Assembly: GCF_003385495.1 (NCBI RefSeq)
Contig: NZ_QNUH01000008.1
Coordinates: 1 to 64,000, forward strand
Reading direction: 5' to 3'
DNA: 64,000 nucleotides
Source: Chryseobacterium elymi
Lineage (GTDB): Bacteria > Bacteroidota > Bacteroidia > Flavobacteriales > Weeksellaceae
Position numbers and translations under genes: made by a program. Under the pieces are notes generated by a model that saw only the letters and a list, made by a program, of their open reading frames with translations, was not told the DNA's origin and did not search any database. Positions within the stretch are counted from its first letter, which is position 1. The number at the start of each line of letters is the position of its first letter. Below, piece by piece: positions 56,744-64,000 of this stretch.

Positions 56744-58465
56744 TCAAACATTATGAACCTGCAGTCTGAAATAAAAAGTACTTCCCTGATTTGGAGCACT
56801 CTTCACTCCTATTTCGCCGTTTTGTTTTTCTATAAAATTTTTAGAAATCGCCAGCCCCAGCCCTGTTCCGTTCTGCTGTTCTCCCGGAACCTGGAAATAG
56901 CGGTCGAAAATCTGACGATGGTACTTTTCATCGATCCCGCTTCCTGTATCGGTAATACTGAACCGGATCATTGAATCTTCTCTTTCTATCTTAATGCTGA
57001 TACTTTCATCCTGGAAAGAATGCTTCACTGCATTGGTCAGGAAGTTATTGATCACCCAGACCGTTTTATCAAAATCAGCACTAACACAATCATTATCGTC
57101 TATAAGATATTCGGTATTGATCAGAATATTCTTCTGTTCGGCAAGCTTTTCAACATTTTTAGTGGCAGCCTGTACCATTTCTTTCGGGGAACATTTTTCA
57201 ATGGTCAGTCGAATATTTCCCGTTTCTACCTGCGAAAGATTCAGCAGTTCTCCAATGATATTTAATAATCTCTGGCCATCATCATTGATGCTTTTAAGCA
57301 ACTCTTTCTGCTGGTCATTCAATTCTCCGAATTTTTGGTTTCCGAGCAGGTGCACACCCATTTTTATAGCGGATATGGGCGTTTTAAGTTCATGGGAAAT
57401 AGTAGCAATGAAATTGGTTTTAGCAAAATCAAGTTCTTTGAAAGGCGTAATATTCCTTAAAAGAATCACCTTACCTATATATTTTGTTTCCTTCTCACCA
57501 GTTTTTACAATATTAATAGGAACAATATCCTGTTCGAAATAATTTTCTTTATGATCACGGACGATCTTGATTGGTTCTTTTACCGGATGATCAATATTTT
57601 TAAGCAGTTCACGCATCAGGTCGTTATTAACCGCTACTTCATGAACTGTTTTGCCGATGATTTCTTCTTTATGGAGATTTGTGATCTTCAGGGCTTCATC
57701 ATTGATCATATAGATAAAGTGGTTTTCATCCAGCCCGATCACTGCATCGTGCATATTATTCACCAGCGTTTCAATCCGTTTTTTATCCATCAGCTGTTTG
57801 GAGAGGCTGCTGCTTTCGTATTCCTGAAGTTTTTCTGCCATGGTATTAAAAGAATCCGCAAGACTGTTGAATTCCTCACTGCCTTTGAAATGTACCCTTT
57901 CGCTATAATTTTTAGCCGCGATCTGCCGGATACCAAACGTAAGTTGATTGATAGGTTCCGCAATGGTCTGTGGCAAATTAAAAAGCAGGATAAAGGCGAT
58001 CAGAAAACAGACAGTTCCCAGACTTACGATCCAGAACGTAGCATTTTCAGCAGTAATAATGGCAATGTCACTTTTTCTTTCGATACTTTTCATATTCAGG
58101 GACATGATTTTAGCCAGGTCTTCGCGGATCAATTTTTCTTTTGCTGTAGAAGGTTGTTTCAGATAGCTGTTGAAATGAAGATTCAGACTTTGAGTAGCTT
58201 CTTTTTCTCCAAATTCGGTAAGATTTTTTTCCTGCAGTTTATTATTTTTATGAAAATCATTCACTGCAATAGCACTGTCTGTATTTATTTTATCCAATGC
58301 AAGAAACATATTTTTGGAAAATTCCAGACTGTTATAATTGGCGGTAAGGATCTTTTCCGTATCGGATTTCAGCTTATTGATATAGACAGACCCGATCACT
58401 GACAAAAGAACAATCAGTAAAAATAAAAGACCTACGCCTAAGGTGAGTTTTGTTTTAAGTTTCAT
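56744..58465 (-). CDS. Histidine kinase encoded behind the KdpD sensor half
   Basis: 573 residues. Two membrane helices (LGVGLLFLLIVLLSVIGSVY; WIVSLGTVCFLIAFILLF) enclose a periplasmic segment of about 110 residues. A HAMP domain (QTIAEPINQLTFGIRQIA), a PAS domain (NMHDAVIGLDENHFIYMIND) and HisKA with His358 in ATISHELKTPISA follow, then HATPase with NFLTNAVKHS, DTGSGIDE and GTGLGLAISK. It starts 5 bases after the KdpD half, so it takes the place of the kinase part of classic KdpD. Its partner, a KdpE-type regulator, is not in the window and may lie beyond base 64000. Confidence 0.9.
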   Translation of the reverse strand: MKLKTKLTLGVGLLFLLIVLLSVIGSVYINKLKSDTEKILTANYNSLEFSKNMFLALDKINTDSAIAVNDFHKNNKLQEKNLTEFGEKEATQSLNLHFNSYLKQPSTAKEKLIREDLAKIMSLNMKSIERKSDIAIITAENATFWIVSLGTVCFLIAFILLFNLPQTIAEPINQLTFGIRQIAAKNYSERVHFKGSEEFNSLADSFNTMAEKLQEYESSSLSKQLMDKKRIETLVNNMHDAVIGLDENHFIYMINDEALKITNLHKEEIIGKTVHEVAVNNDLMRELLKNIDHPVKEPIKIVRDHKENYFEQDIVPINIVKTGEKETKYIGKVILLRNITPFKELDFAKTNFIATISHELKTPISAIKMGVHLLGNQKFGELNDQQKELLKSINDDGQRLLNIIGELLNLSQVETGNIRLTIEKCSPKEMVQAATKNVEKLAEQKNILINTEYLIDDNDCVSADFDKTVWVINNFLTNAVKHSFQDESISIKIEREDSMIRFSITDTGSGIDEKYHRQIFDRYFQVPGEQQNGTGLGLAISKNFIEKQNGEIGVKSAPNQGSTFYFRLQVHNV

Positions 58466-58470
58466 TACTT

Positions 58471-59580
58471 CTAAGATAAAATAATAATATCTATCTGCCG
58501 TTCATTCAGTCTGTTCATCAGCGCATAGATCCAGCTGTAGCCCGAAAGTCTCTGCCAGAGCTCTGCGTGGGGTTTTCCGATGCAGACCGTTGTGATATTA
58601 TGAGCGATCACATATTCCAAAATTCCTTTGTGGACGCTGCTTTCTTTTACGCGAACCACTTTCGCCCCCAATTCCTGTGCTAAATTAAAATTATTAATCA
58701 AATACCGCTGCTTGTCGAGAGCAATTTTTTCAGGGTTTTCTGATGGTTTCTGAACATAGAGAACTGTCCACTGACTGTTGTAATAACTCGCCAAACGGGC
58801 AGTTTTCCGAATGATATTTTTAGCGATCTTCTCATTACTGCTGATGCACGCCAAAAATTTTATCGGTTTAAAATTCTCTGTTTTGATTTCGGTTTCTACT
58901 TTTCTTTCTACGTGAGCAGCCACTTCTTTTAAAGCAAGCTCCCTGAGCTGCAGGATATGTCCGCTTTGAAAAAAATTGGTAAGTGCCGTCTGGATCTTTT
59001 CTTTTTTATAAATTTTCCCTTCTTTCAGGCGGGTCAGCAGCTCATCTGCGGTAAGGTCTATATTGACTACCTCATCAGCAAGACTTAAAATCTTATCAGG
59101 AACACGTTCTGCCACTTCTATTCCTGTAATATTTTTTACTTCTTCATTCAGGCTTTCGATATGCTGGATATTCATGGCACTGATAACATTGATCCCGTTA
59201 TCAAGGATTTCCAGCACATCCTGCCATCTCTTTTTATTTTTTGACCCTTCCACATTCGTATGAGCCAGCTCATCCACGAGAACCACCTCCGGATGCTCAT
59301 TGATAATAGCCTGAAGGTTCATTTCTTCCAGGTTTTTACCTTTATAAAAAACCGATCGTCTCGGTATTTCCGGAATTCCGTCTGTAAGGGCTGCGGTTTC
59401 TTCTCGGTCATGAGTTTCTATATACCCGATCTTTACGTCAATGCCGTTACGCAGAAGAGATTGTGCTTCCTGAAGCATCCTGAATGTTTTCCCTACGCCT
59501 GCACTCATTCCGATATAGATCTTGAATTTTCCTTTCCGGGATTTCTGAATCAATTCTAAAAAATGTTTTGCTGATGACAT
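58471..59580 (-). CDS. kdpD: KdpD sensor half (KdpD and universal-stress domains, no kinase)
   Basis: 369 residues. The KdpD domain is complete: Walker A GMSAGVGKT (24-32), then IGYIETHDREETAALTDGIP, Walker B-like VVLVDELAHTNVEGSKNKKRW, and NVISAMNIQHIESLNEEVKN. A universal-stress-like domain follows (KPIKFLACISSNEKIAKNII to NITTVCIGKPHAELW). The four membrane helices, GAF and kinase domains of the 894-residue E. coli KdpD are absent; the kinase is a separate gene 5 bases downstream. Such splitting is the usual form in Bacteroidota. It probably senses low potassium through nucleotide binding. Confidence 0.9.
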   Translation of the reverse strand: MSSAKHFLELIQKSRKGKFKIYIGMSAGVGKTFRMLQEAQSLLRNGIDVKIGYIETHDREETAALTDGIPEIPRRSVFYKGKNLEEMNLQAIINEHPEVVLVDELAHTNVEGSKNKKRWQDVLEILDNGINVISAMNIQHIESLNEEVKNITGIEVAERVPDKILSLADEVVNIDLTADELLTRLKEGKIYKKEKIQTALTNFFQSGHILQLRELALKEVAAHVERKVETEIKTENFKPIKFLACISSNEKIAKNIIRKTARLASYYNSQWTVLYVQKPSENPEKIALDKQRYLINNFNLAQELGAKVVRVKESSVHKGILEYVIAHNITTVCIGKPHAELWQRLSGYSWIYALMNRLNERQIDIIILS

Positions 59581-59908
59581 TGATTTTCTGCTTTATTATG
59601 TTTTGAACACAAAAGGGACAAAAGTTTTTGTTTTTGAATACTTTGCACAGCATAAGTAAGTTACGCTTATTCTGGACACTTTTTCTTGAACCACCCCGTC
59701 AAATCTACGATTTGCCACCCCCTCCAGGGGAGGGGAATTTTGATCCGACAAATTTTTTGTCATCATGAAATCTTCGACTTTCTTCACAACTCATGTGAAC
59801 TTCCTGTATTCAGAGCATTAAACTTGAAATACCTAAAGTGTCAAAAAATTTTGTCCCTTTTGTGGTTAATCATTTATTTTTCATTCTATATTTTTTACTC
59901 CCCCCTTT
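59581..59908. other. Gap in the kdp locus with dispersed repeat
   Basis: It separates the porin stop from the KdpD start. It contains copy 2 of the dispersed repeat and no gene. The KdpD half may have its own promoter here. Confidence 0.5.
59689..59757 (-). repeat. Dispersed intergenic repeat, copy 2
   Basis: The reverse complement matches the copy at 43789-43852 at both ends (CGGATCAAAATTCCCCTCC and TTTGACGGGGTGGTT) and differs in the middle. The sequence on its outer side differs. Confidence 0.75.
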
Positions 59909-60997
59909 CTAAAACCAAGCAGCCAGGCTTGTTGTGATAAAGAAATTCCCTTGTTTCATCTCATCATTCTTTACAAAAATGGCATCTTTGGAGGTAAACC
60001 CTCTGGCTTCTGTACGGAAAACCACGTTCTTCAGAATCGCGTAATCTATATTCAGGGAATATCCGAAGGTTTGAAAACCATTGGGTGTTTTGGTACTGAT
60101 GATGACACCGTTTTTATCGCTGTAATATTCAAGTCTTCCTGCCATAGCCCATTTATTGTCAAGCTGATATTTCATCAATATATTTGGAGTATACCAGATA
60201 TTGTAACTGCTGCTGCCTTTCATTTTCTGTTCTGCTCCGATATCAAACCCAAGCAAAGCTGAAAATTGATCTGACAGCTGAAAACTTCCATAAAGGTCGT
60301 GGAAATAACGCATTCTTCTTTCCTCCTTTGATTTGTCATTTCCAATGAAAGAGCTACTGTTTAGTGTAATTTTTTCATTCGGCTTATATGTTACCTGATG
60401 CCCGAAAGAAATGCTTTGATTTCCTTCTGGTTTTGCAATGCGCTGCCATCCATTCAGTACAAGACCGCTTAAAAACCATTTTCCGCTGTCCGAAGTATAA
60501 GAGATCTTTGCTCCGGTTTCAAAATAAGGCGAGTTTTCAGCGGCAAAACTCCTTGTCAGGCTGGTATTGTCTTTTCCTACAGCGCTTTCCCAACCGATGT
60601 GGGAAGGCATAATTCCGGCATCAATCCATAAGTTTTTAGTCTTTGAAATTTTAATTCCCACGTTTGCTTCATTGACATAACGTAATGCCTCCTGTTCGGC
60701 AGCCATATTATCCTGAGCGTAGGTTCCGGCCATTAAAGCAATATTGGCACGAAGGTTATCACTCTCATAATTTGCTTTTACCAATCCTAGATTCAGATTG
60801 ATCTCATTATGCCTGTTATAGGAATATAAAAAGTTCTGACGGAGATGATTAGCAGGTTCATTAAAGTCATAAGTATAAAAAAGTTCTGCGTAAGCAGAAA
60901 ATGTCACTTTATTTTCTGTTTTTAATGAATCGGATGATTGTGCTTTTGGGGAAAAAATCCCTAATAATACAGCACTGATAATGATATATTTTTTCAC
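59909..60997 (-). CDS. Outer-membrane beta-barrel porin of the kdp operon
   Basis: 362 residues with a signal peptide (IIISAVLLGIFSPKAQ). The rest alternates short amphipathic strands (KVTFSAYAELFYTYDFNEP; INLNLGLVKANYESDNLRAN) and ends with an aromatic residue (ITTSLAAWF), as expected for a barrel inserted by the BAM complex. The pattern fits the putative beta-barrel porin-2 (BBP2-like) family seen in kdp loci of Bacteroidota. It follows kdpC by 14 bases. It should let K+ through the outer membrane, but selectivity cannot be inferred. Confidence 0.8.
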   Translation of the reverse strand: MKKYIIISAVLLGIFSPKAQSSDSLKTENKVTFSAYAELFYTYDFNEPANHLRQNFLYSYNRHNEINLNLGLVKANYESDNLRANIALMAGTYAQDNMAAEQEALRYVNEANVGIKISKTKNLWIDAGIMPSHIGWESAVGKDNTSLTRSFAAENSPYFETGAKISYTSDSGKWFLSGLVLNGWQRIAKPEGNQSISFGHQVTYKPNEKITLNSSSFIGNDKSKEERRMRYFHDLYGSFQLSDQFSALLGFDIGAEQKMKGSSSYNIWYTPNILMKYQLDNKWAMAGRLEYYSDKNGVIISTKTPNGFQTFGYSLNIDYAILKNVVFRTEARGFTSKDAIFVKNDEMKQGNFFITTSLAAWF

Positions 60998-61011
60998 GGT
61001 AATTTTTACAT

Positions 61012-61569
61012 TTATTTTAATTGGTCCAAAGCGATATTCAGCTTCAGTACATTTACTTTTGAAGGTCCTAAAAACCCTAAAAACGGTTTCTCTGTTTTAT
61101 TTTTCACTAAATCTCTTACTTTTTCTTCAGAAAGGTTTCTTATTTCTGCAATTTTTTTTACCTGATACAAGGCTCCTTCTTCAGAAATATCCGGATCCAG
61201 ACCGCTTCCGCTGGCCGTAACCAGTTCTACGGGAACTTTTGTATTTTCCATAGCCGGATGATTTATTTTTAAAGTATCTATTCTTTTCTGCACGGTTTCC
61301 AGGTATTCTTCATTGCTGGGCCCCTTATTACTTCCGCCGCTTCCCGCCGCATCATAATTAACAGATGAAGGACGTCCGTGGAAATATTTTTCAGATTTAA
61401 ATTCCTGGCCGATATTGGCGTAGAACTTTTGCCCGTTTTGAGTGATGATCTCTGCATTTCCTTTTGCAGGCAACACTTTTGAACCTCCGTATACGATAAG
61501 AAGATAAATTCCTACGACAGCCAGCATTACAAAAGTTAGTCTGAACGCTGTCACAATATGATTTTTCAT
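61012..61569 (-). CDS. kdpC: Potassium-transporting ATPase subunit KdpC
   Basis: 185 residues. One N-terminal membrane helix (LTFVMLAVVGIYLLIVYG) is followed by the periplasmic part with FHGRPSSVNYDAAGSGGSN, VPVELVTASGSGLDPDIS and VRDLVKNKTEKPFLGFLGPS. These are the hallmark KdpC blocks. It acts as catalytic chaperone for KdpB, assisting ATP binding. It starts 10 bases after kdpB. Confidence 0.95.
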   Translation of the reverse strand: MKNHIVTAFRLTFVMLAVVGIYLLIVYGGSKVLPAKGNAEIITQNGQKFYANIGQEFKSEKYFHGRPSSVNYDAAGSGGSNKGPSNEEYLETVQKRIDTLKINHPAMENTKVPVELVTASGSGLDPDISEEGALYQVKKIAEIRNLSEEKVRDLVKNKTEKPFLGFLGPSKVNVLKLNIALDQLK

Positions 61570-61579
61570 TTTTAAAATT

Positions 61580-63619
61580 TTAATAGAATAAACTGATTAC
61601 TAAATCAATGATTTTGATCCCGATAAACGGAACAATAACACCACCCAAACCATAAATTAAAAGATTTCTTCTCAATAATGCGCTGGCCCCAATAGGTTTA
61701 TAGGCAACTCCTTTTAATGCTAATGGAATAAGGAAAGGAATGATTACAGCATTGAAGATAACTGCTGATAATATTGCTGTTTCCGGGCTATGAAGGTTCA
61801 TAATATTCAACTTCTGAAGTGAAGGAATGAAAGTGATAAACAGTGCCGGAATAATGGCAAAATATTTAGCAACGTCATTCGCAATACTGAAAGTCGTTAA
61901 TGTTCCCCGGGTCATCAGCAGCTGTTTCCCAATCTCTACGATTTCGATCAGTTTTGTCGGATCATTATCAAGATCTACCATGTTACCGGCTTCTTTTGCT
62001 GCCTGTGTTCCGCTGTTCATCGCTACTCCTACATCGGCCTGAGCCAGTGCCGGAGCATCATTGGTACCATCCCCCATCATGGCAACCAGCTTTCCCTCCT
62101 GCTGCTCCTTTTTGATGTAATTCATTTTGTCCTCAGGCTTGGCTTCAGCAATAAAGTCATCTACCCCAGCTTTTTCGGCAATGAATTTTGCCGTCAGAGG
62201 ATTATCTCCGGTTACCATTACCGTTTTTACCCCCATTTTTCTCAGTCTCTGGAAACGTTCCTGGATTCCTGTTTTAATGATATCCTGAAGTTCAATGACG
62301 CCCCAGACTTTTTCATTAACACTGACAACAAGAGGAGTTCCTCCATTTTCAGATATTTTGGTAATGGCATTCTGGGTTTCTTCCGGGAAGATATTCCCGG
62401 CTTTTTCAGTCAGTTTTTTTATCGTGTCATAAGCTCCTTTTCTTATCCTGGTGTTTTCAAAATCAATTCCTGACGTTCTGGTTTCCGCTGAGAAATCAAT
62501 ATATACCGGGTTGGGAACAAGAAGGTCTTCTGATTTCAGCTGGCTTAATTCTATAATGGATTTTCCTTCCGGCGTTTCATCGGCCACTGAACTTAACGCA
62601 GATGCTTTAATGAAGTCCGGCATTCCGATTCCGTCTGCTGGATGAAATTCTGTTGCTTTACGGTTTCCGATGGTAATGGTTCCTGTTTTATCAAGAAGCA
62701 GTACATCAATATCTCCGGCAGTTTCTACCGCTTTACCACTTTTGGTGATCACATTTGCTCTCAGAGCCCTGTCCATTCCGGCAATCCCAATTGCAGAAAG
62801 CAGGCCTCCAATCGTTGTGGGAATCAAACAAACGAAAAGTGATATAAATGCCGCAATGGTAATTGGAGTCTGCGCGTAGTCTGCAAAAGGTTTTAAAGTG
62901 AGTGTGACGATAATAAAGGTCAGGGTAAATCCGGCCAAAAGTATGGTTAATGCAATTTCATTAGGTGTTTTCTGCCTTGAAGCACCTTCTACAAGGGCAA
63001 TCATTTTATCTAAAAAGGACTCTCCCGGTTTGGTGGTTACCTTTACTTTTATTCTGTCTGAAAGAACCTTTGTCCCTCCGGTTACCGAGCTTTTATCCCC
63101 TCCGGATTCACGGATCACGGGAGCACTTTCTCCAGTGATTGCCGATTCATCAATGGTAGCAAGTCCTTCGATGATCTCTCCGTCCATCGGAATCTGATCT
63201 CCGGTTTCGCAAAGGAAAATATCGCCAAGTTTCATCTCGGCAGACATTCTCAAAACGGTCTCTACCTGAAATCCGGGTTTGTTGTCTACCACCACTTTGG
63301 CAGGAGTTTCTTCACGCGTTTTCCTGAGGGTATCCGCCTGTGCTTTTCCTCTTGCTTCTGCAATCGCTTCTGCAAAATTGGCGAAAAGAACCGTGAAAAA
63401 TAGAATAATGAATACGGTAAAGTTATAAGCAAAACTTCCCTGCGATTTGTCACCTGTAAGACTGAAAAGACTTACGATGAACATTACAACAGTTCCGACC
63501 TCCACCAGGAACATCACGGGATTTTTAAACATGATTTTCGGATTCAGCTTAACGAAGGACTGTTTGATCGCTTCGTTTACCAAATCTTTTTGAAACAATG
63601 TCTGGGATTGATTTTTCAT
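61580..63619 (-). CDS. kdpB: Potassium-transporting ATPase subunit KdpB
   Basis: 679 residues, the family length. P-type ATPase motifs are complete: TGES (162-165), phosphorylated Asp310 in [15 protein letters not shown] in the nucleotide domain, [12 protein letters not shown] and [12 protein letters not shown]. Seven membrane helices are visible, among them [18 protein letters not shown] and [16 protein letters not shown] (with PTTI of the ion path). It hydrolyses ATP to drive K+ uptake through KdpA. It is the second gene of the operon. Confidence 0.97.
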   Translation of the reverse strand: MKNQSQTLFQKDLVNEAIKQSFVKLNPKIMFKNPVMFLVEVGTVVMFIVSLFSLTGDKSQGSFAYNFTVFIILFFTVLFANFAEAIAEARGKAQADTLRKTREETPAKVVVDNKPGFQVETVLRMSAEMKLGDIFLCETGDQIPMDGEIIEGLATIDESAITGESAPVIRESGGDKSSVTGGTKVLSDRIKVKVTTKPGESFLDKMIALVEGASRQKTPNEIALTILLAGFTLTFIIVTLTLKPFADYAQTPITIAAFISLFVCLIPTTIGGLLSAIGIAGMDRALRANVITKSGKAVETAGDIDVLLLDKTGTITIGNRKATEFHPADGIGMPDFIKASALSSVADETPEGKSIIELSQLKSEDLLVPNPVYIDFSAETRTSGIDFENTRIRKGAYDTIKKLTEKAGNIFPEETQNAITKISENGGTPLVVSVNEKVWGVIELQDIIKTGIQERFQRLRKMGVKTVMVTGDNPLTAKFIAEKAGVDDFIAEAKPEDKMNYIKKEQQEGKLVAMMGDGTNDAPALAQADVGVAMNSGTQAAKEAGNMVDLDNDPTKLIEIVEIGKQLLMTRGTLTTFSIANDVAKYFAIIPALFITFIPSLQKLNIMNLHSPETAILSAVIFNAVIIPFLIPLALKGVAYKPIGASALLRRNLLIYGLGGVIVPFIGIKIIDLVISLFY

Positions 63620-63785
63620 TTTTTGAAAGAGTTATATCATTATAAATCAATAACAACCATTAAGACAGGTTAAAAAACAAGAAGTGAGAATGGATAATAT
63701 GTTCAGGTGAATGTTTTAATAATTTTTAGACGTTTCCTGATATTTCAATCTTCCTAATGGCTGACTATTGATTTTAGTTTTAATG
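63620..63785. other. Gap between kdpA and kdpB
   Basis: 166 bases of A+T-rich DNA. No KdpF-like small gene with a clear helix is seen on either strand. Confidence 0.4.
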
Positions 63786-64000
63786 TTATTTAGAGAAATA
63801 CTGAATTTGTTCTGCGATAGGTCCCAATGTCAATGCCGGGAAGAAAGACAGGGCTGCAATAAGAAGGATCACCGCCAGCGTCATAAAGCCGAAAGTGGCC
63901 GTATCCGTTTTCAGGGTTCCTGAACTTTCCGGGATGAACTTCTTTTGTGCCAATAATCCTGCAATCGCTATCGGCCCGATGATCGGAATAAATCTGGATA
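63786..64000 (-). CDS. kdpA: Potassium-transporting ATPase subunit KdpA, C-terminal part
   Basis: The last 71 residues up to the TAA at 63786 are present; the rest is beyond the window. RFIPIIGPIAIAGLLAQKKF, SGTLKTDTATFGFMTLAVIL and LSFFPALTLGPIAEQ are the usual last two helices and the conserved LGPIxE end of KdpA. It forms the K+ selectivity channel of the pump. It is the upstream neighbour of kdpB. Confidence 0.93.
   Translation of the reverse strand, partial: SRFIPIIGPIAIAGLLAQKKFIPESSGTLKTDTATFGFMTLAVILLIAALSFFPALTLGPIAEQIQYFSK

Noticed and set aside
57551..58402. 283-codon forward-strand frame
   Set aside because: It lies fully antisense to the histidine kinase gene, whose HAMP, PAS and HisKA motifs are clear. 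The Phe/Ile/His-rich product has no family features.

Overview
The window looks like chromosome of a member of the Bacteroidota, most likely Flavobacteriia of the Chryseobacterium/Elizabethkingia type. This is inferred from SusC/SusD and Oar-type TonB receptors, type IX secretion sorting domains, promoters with the TAnnTTTG -7 box, a split KdpD, and A+T-rich DNA. No species can be named from the sequence alone.

Layout. Bases 1-30,000 are accessory and partly decayed. They hold a partial phosphopantetheinyl transferase, a frameshifted YhcG-type nuclease, a gene with an in-frame stop, an excisionase-like pair, two ruined AraC/TPR regulators, a secreted HAF-repeat protein and a 1274-residue secreted repeat protein. 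A tight seven-gene unit follows (20121 down to 14858): aldehyde dehydrogenase, methyltransferase, DoxX-like protein, NTF2-like lipoprotein, potassium channel, bestrophin and an LCIB-type beta-carbonic anhydrase homologue. Next come a disrupted SDR gene beside a 166-bp inverted-repeat element, a G+C-rich CRP/MBL pair, a membrane-protein remnant and a secreted M43 metallopeptidase. tRNA-Pro and tRNA-Arg close the region. The 3' end, terminator and downstream DNA of tRNA-Arg are duplicated near base 3500, so about 24 kb lies between direct repeats, and further tRNA-3'-end-like scraps occur inside and outside it.

Bases 28,000-39,400 hold a secreted TraB/TIKI-like protein, three paralogous secreted proteins in one operon, a membrane two-component system with a palindrome at its promoter, a divergent pair of helix-turn-helix genes, and another secreted protein with related repeat modules. 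From 39,400 the DNA looks core: fatty-acid desaturase, PrmA, an SDR, a SusC-SusD-phosphoesterase operon with a heptanucleotide repeat next to the last start codon, a glycerophosphodiesterase, an Oar-like receptor and LigA. The window ends in a kdp potassium-uptake locus (KdpA partial, KdpB, KdpC, a porin, KdpD sensor half and a separate histidine kinase).

The strongest candidate for an undescribed system is the potassium channel-bestrophin-LCIB trio. It resembles the inorganic-carbon channel plus LCIB pairing known from algal carbon-concentrating mechanisms, but sits in one operon of an apparently heterotrophic bacterium. The coupled function is inference.
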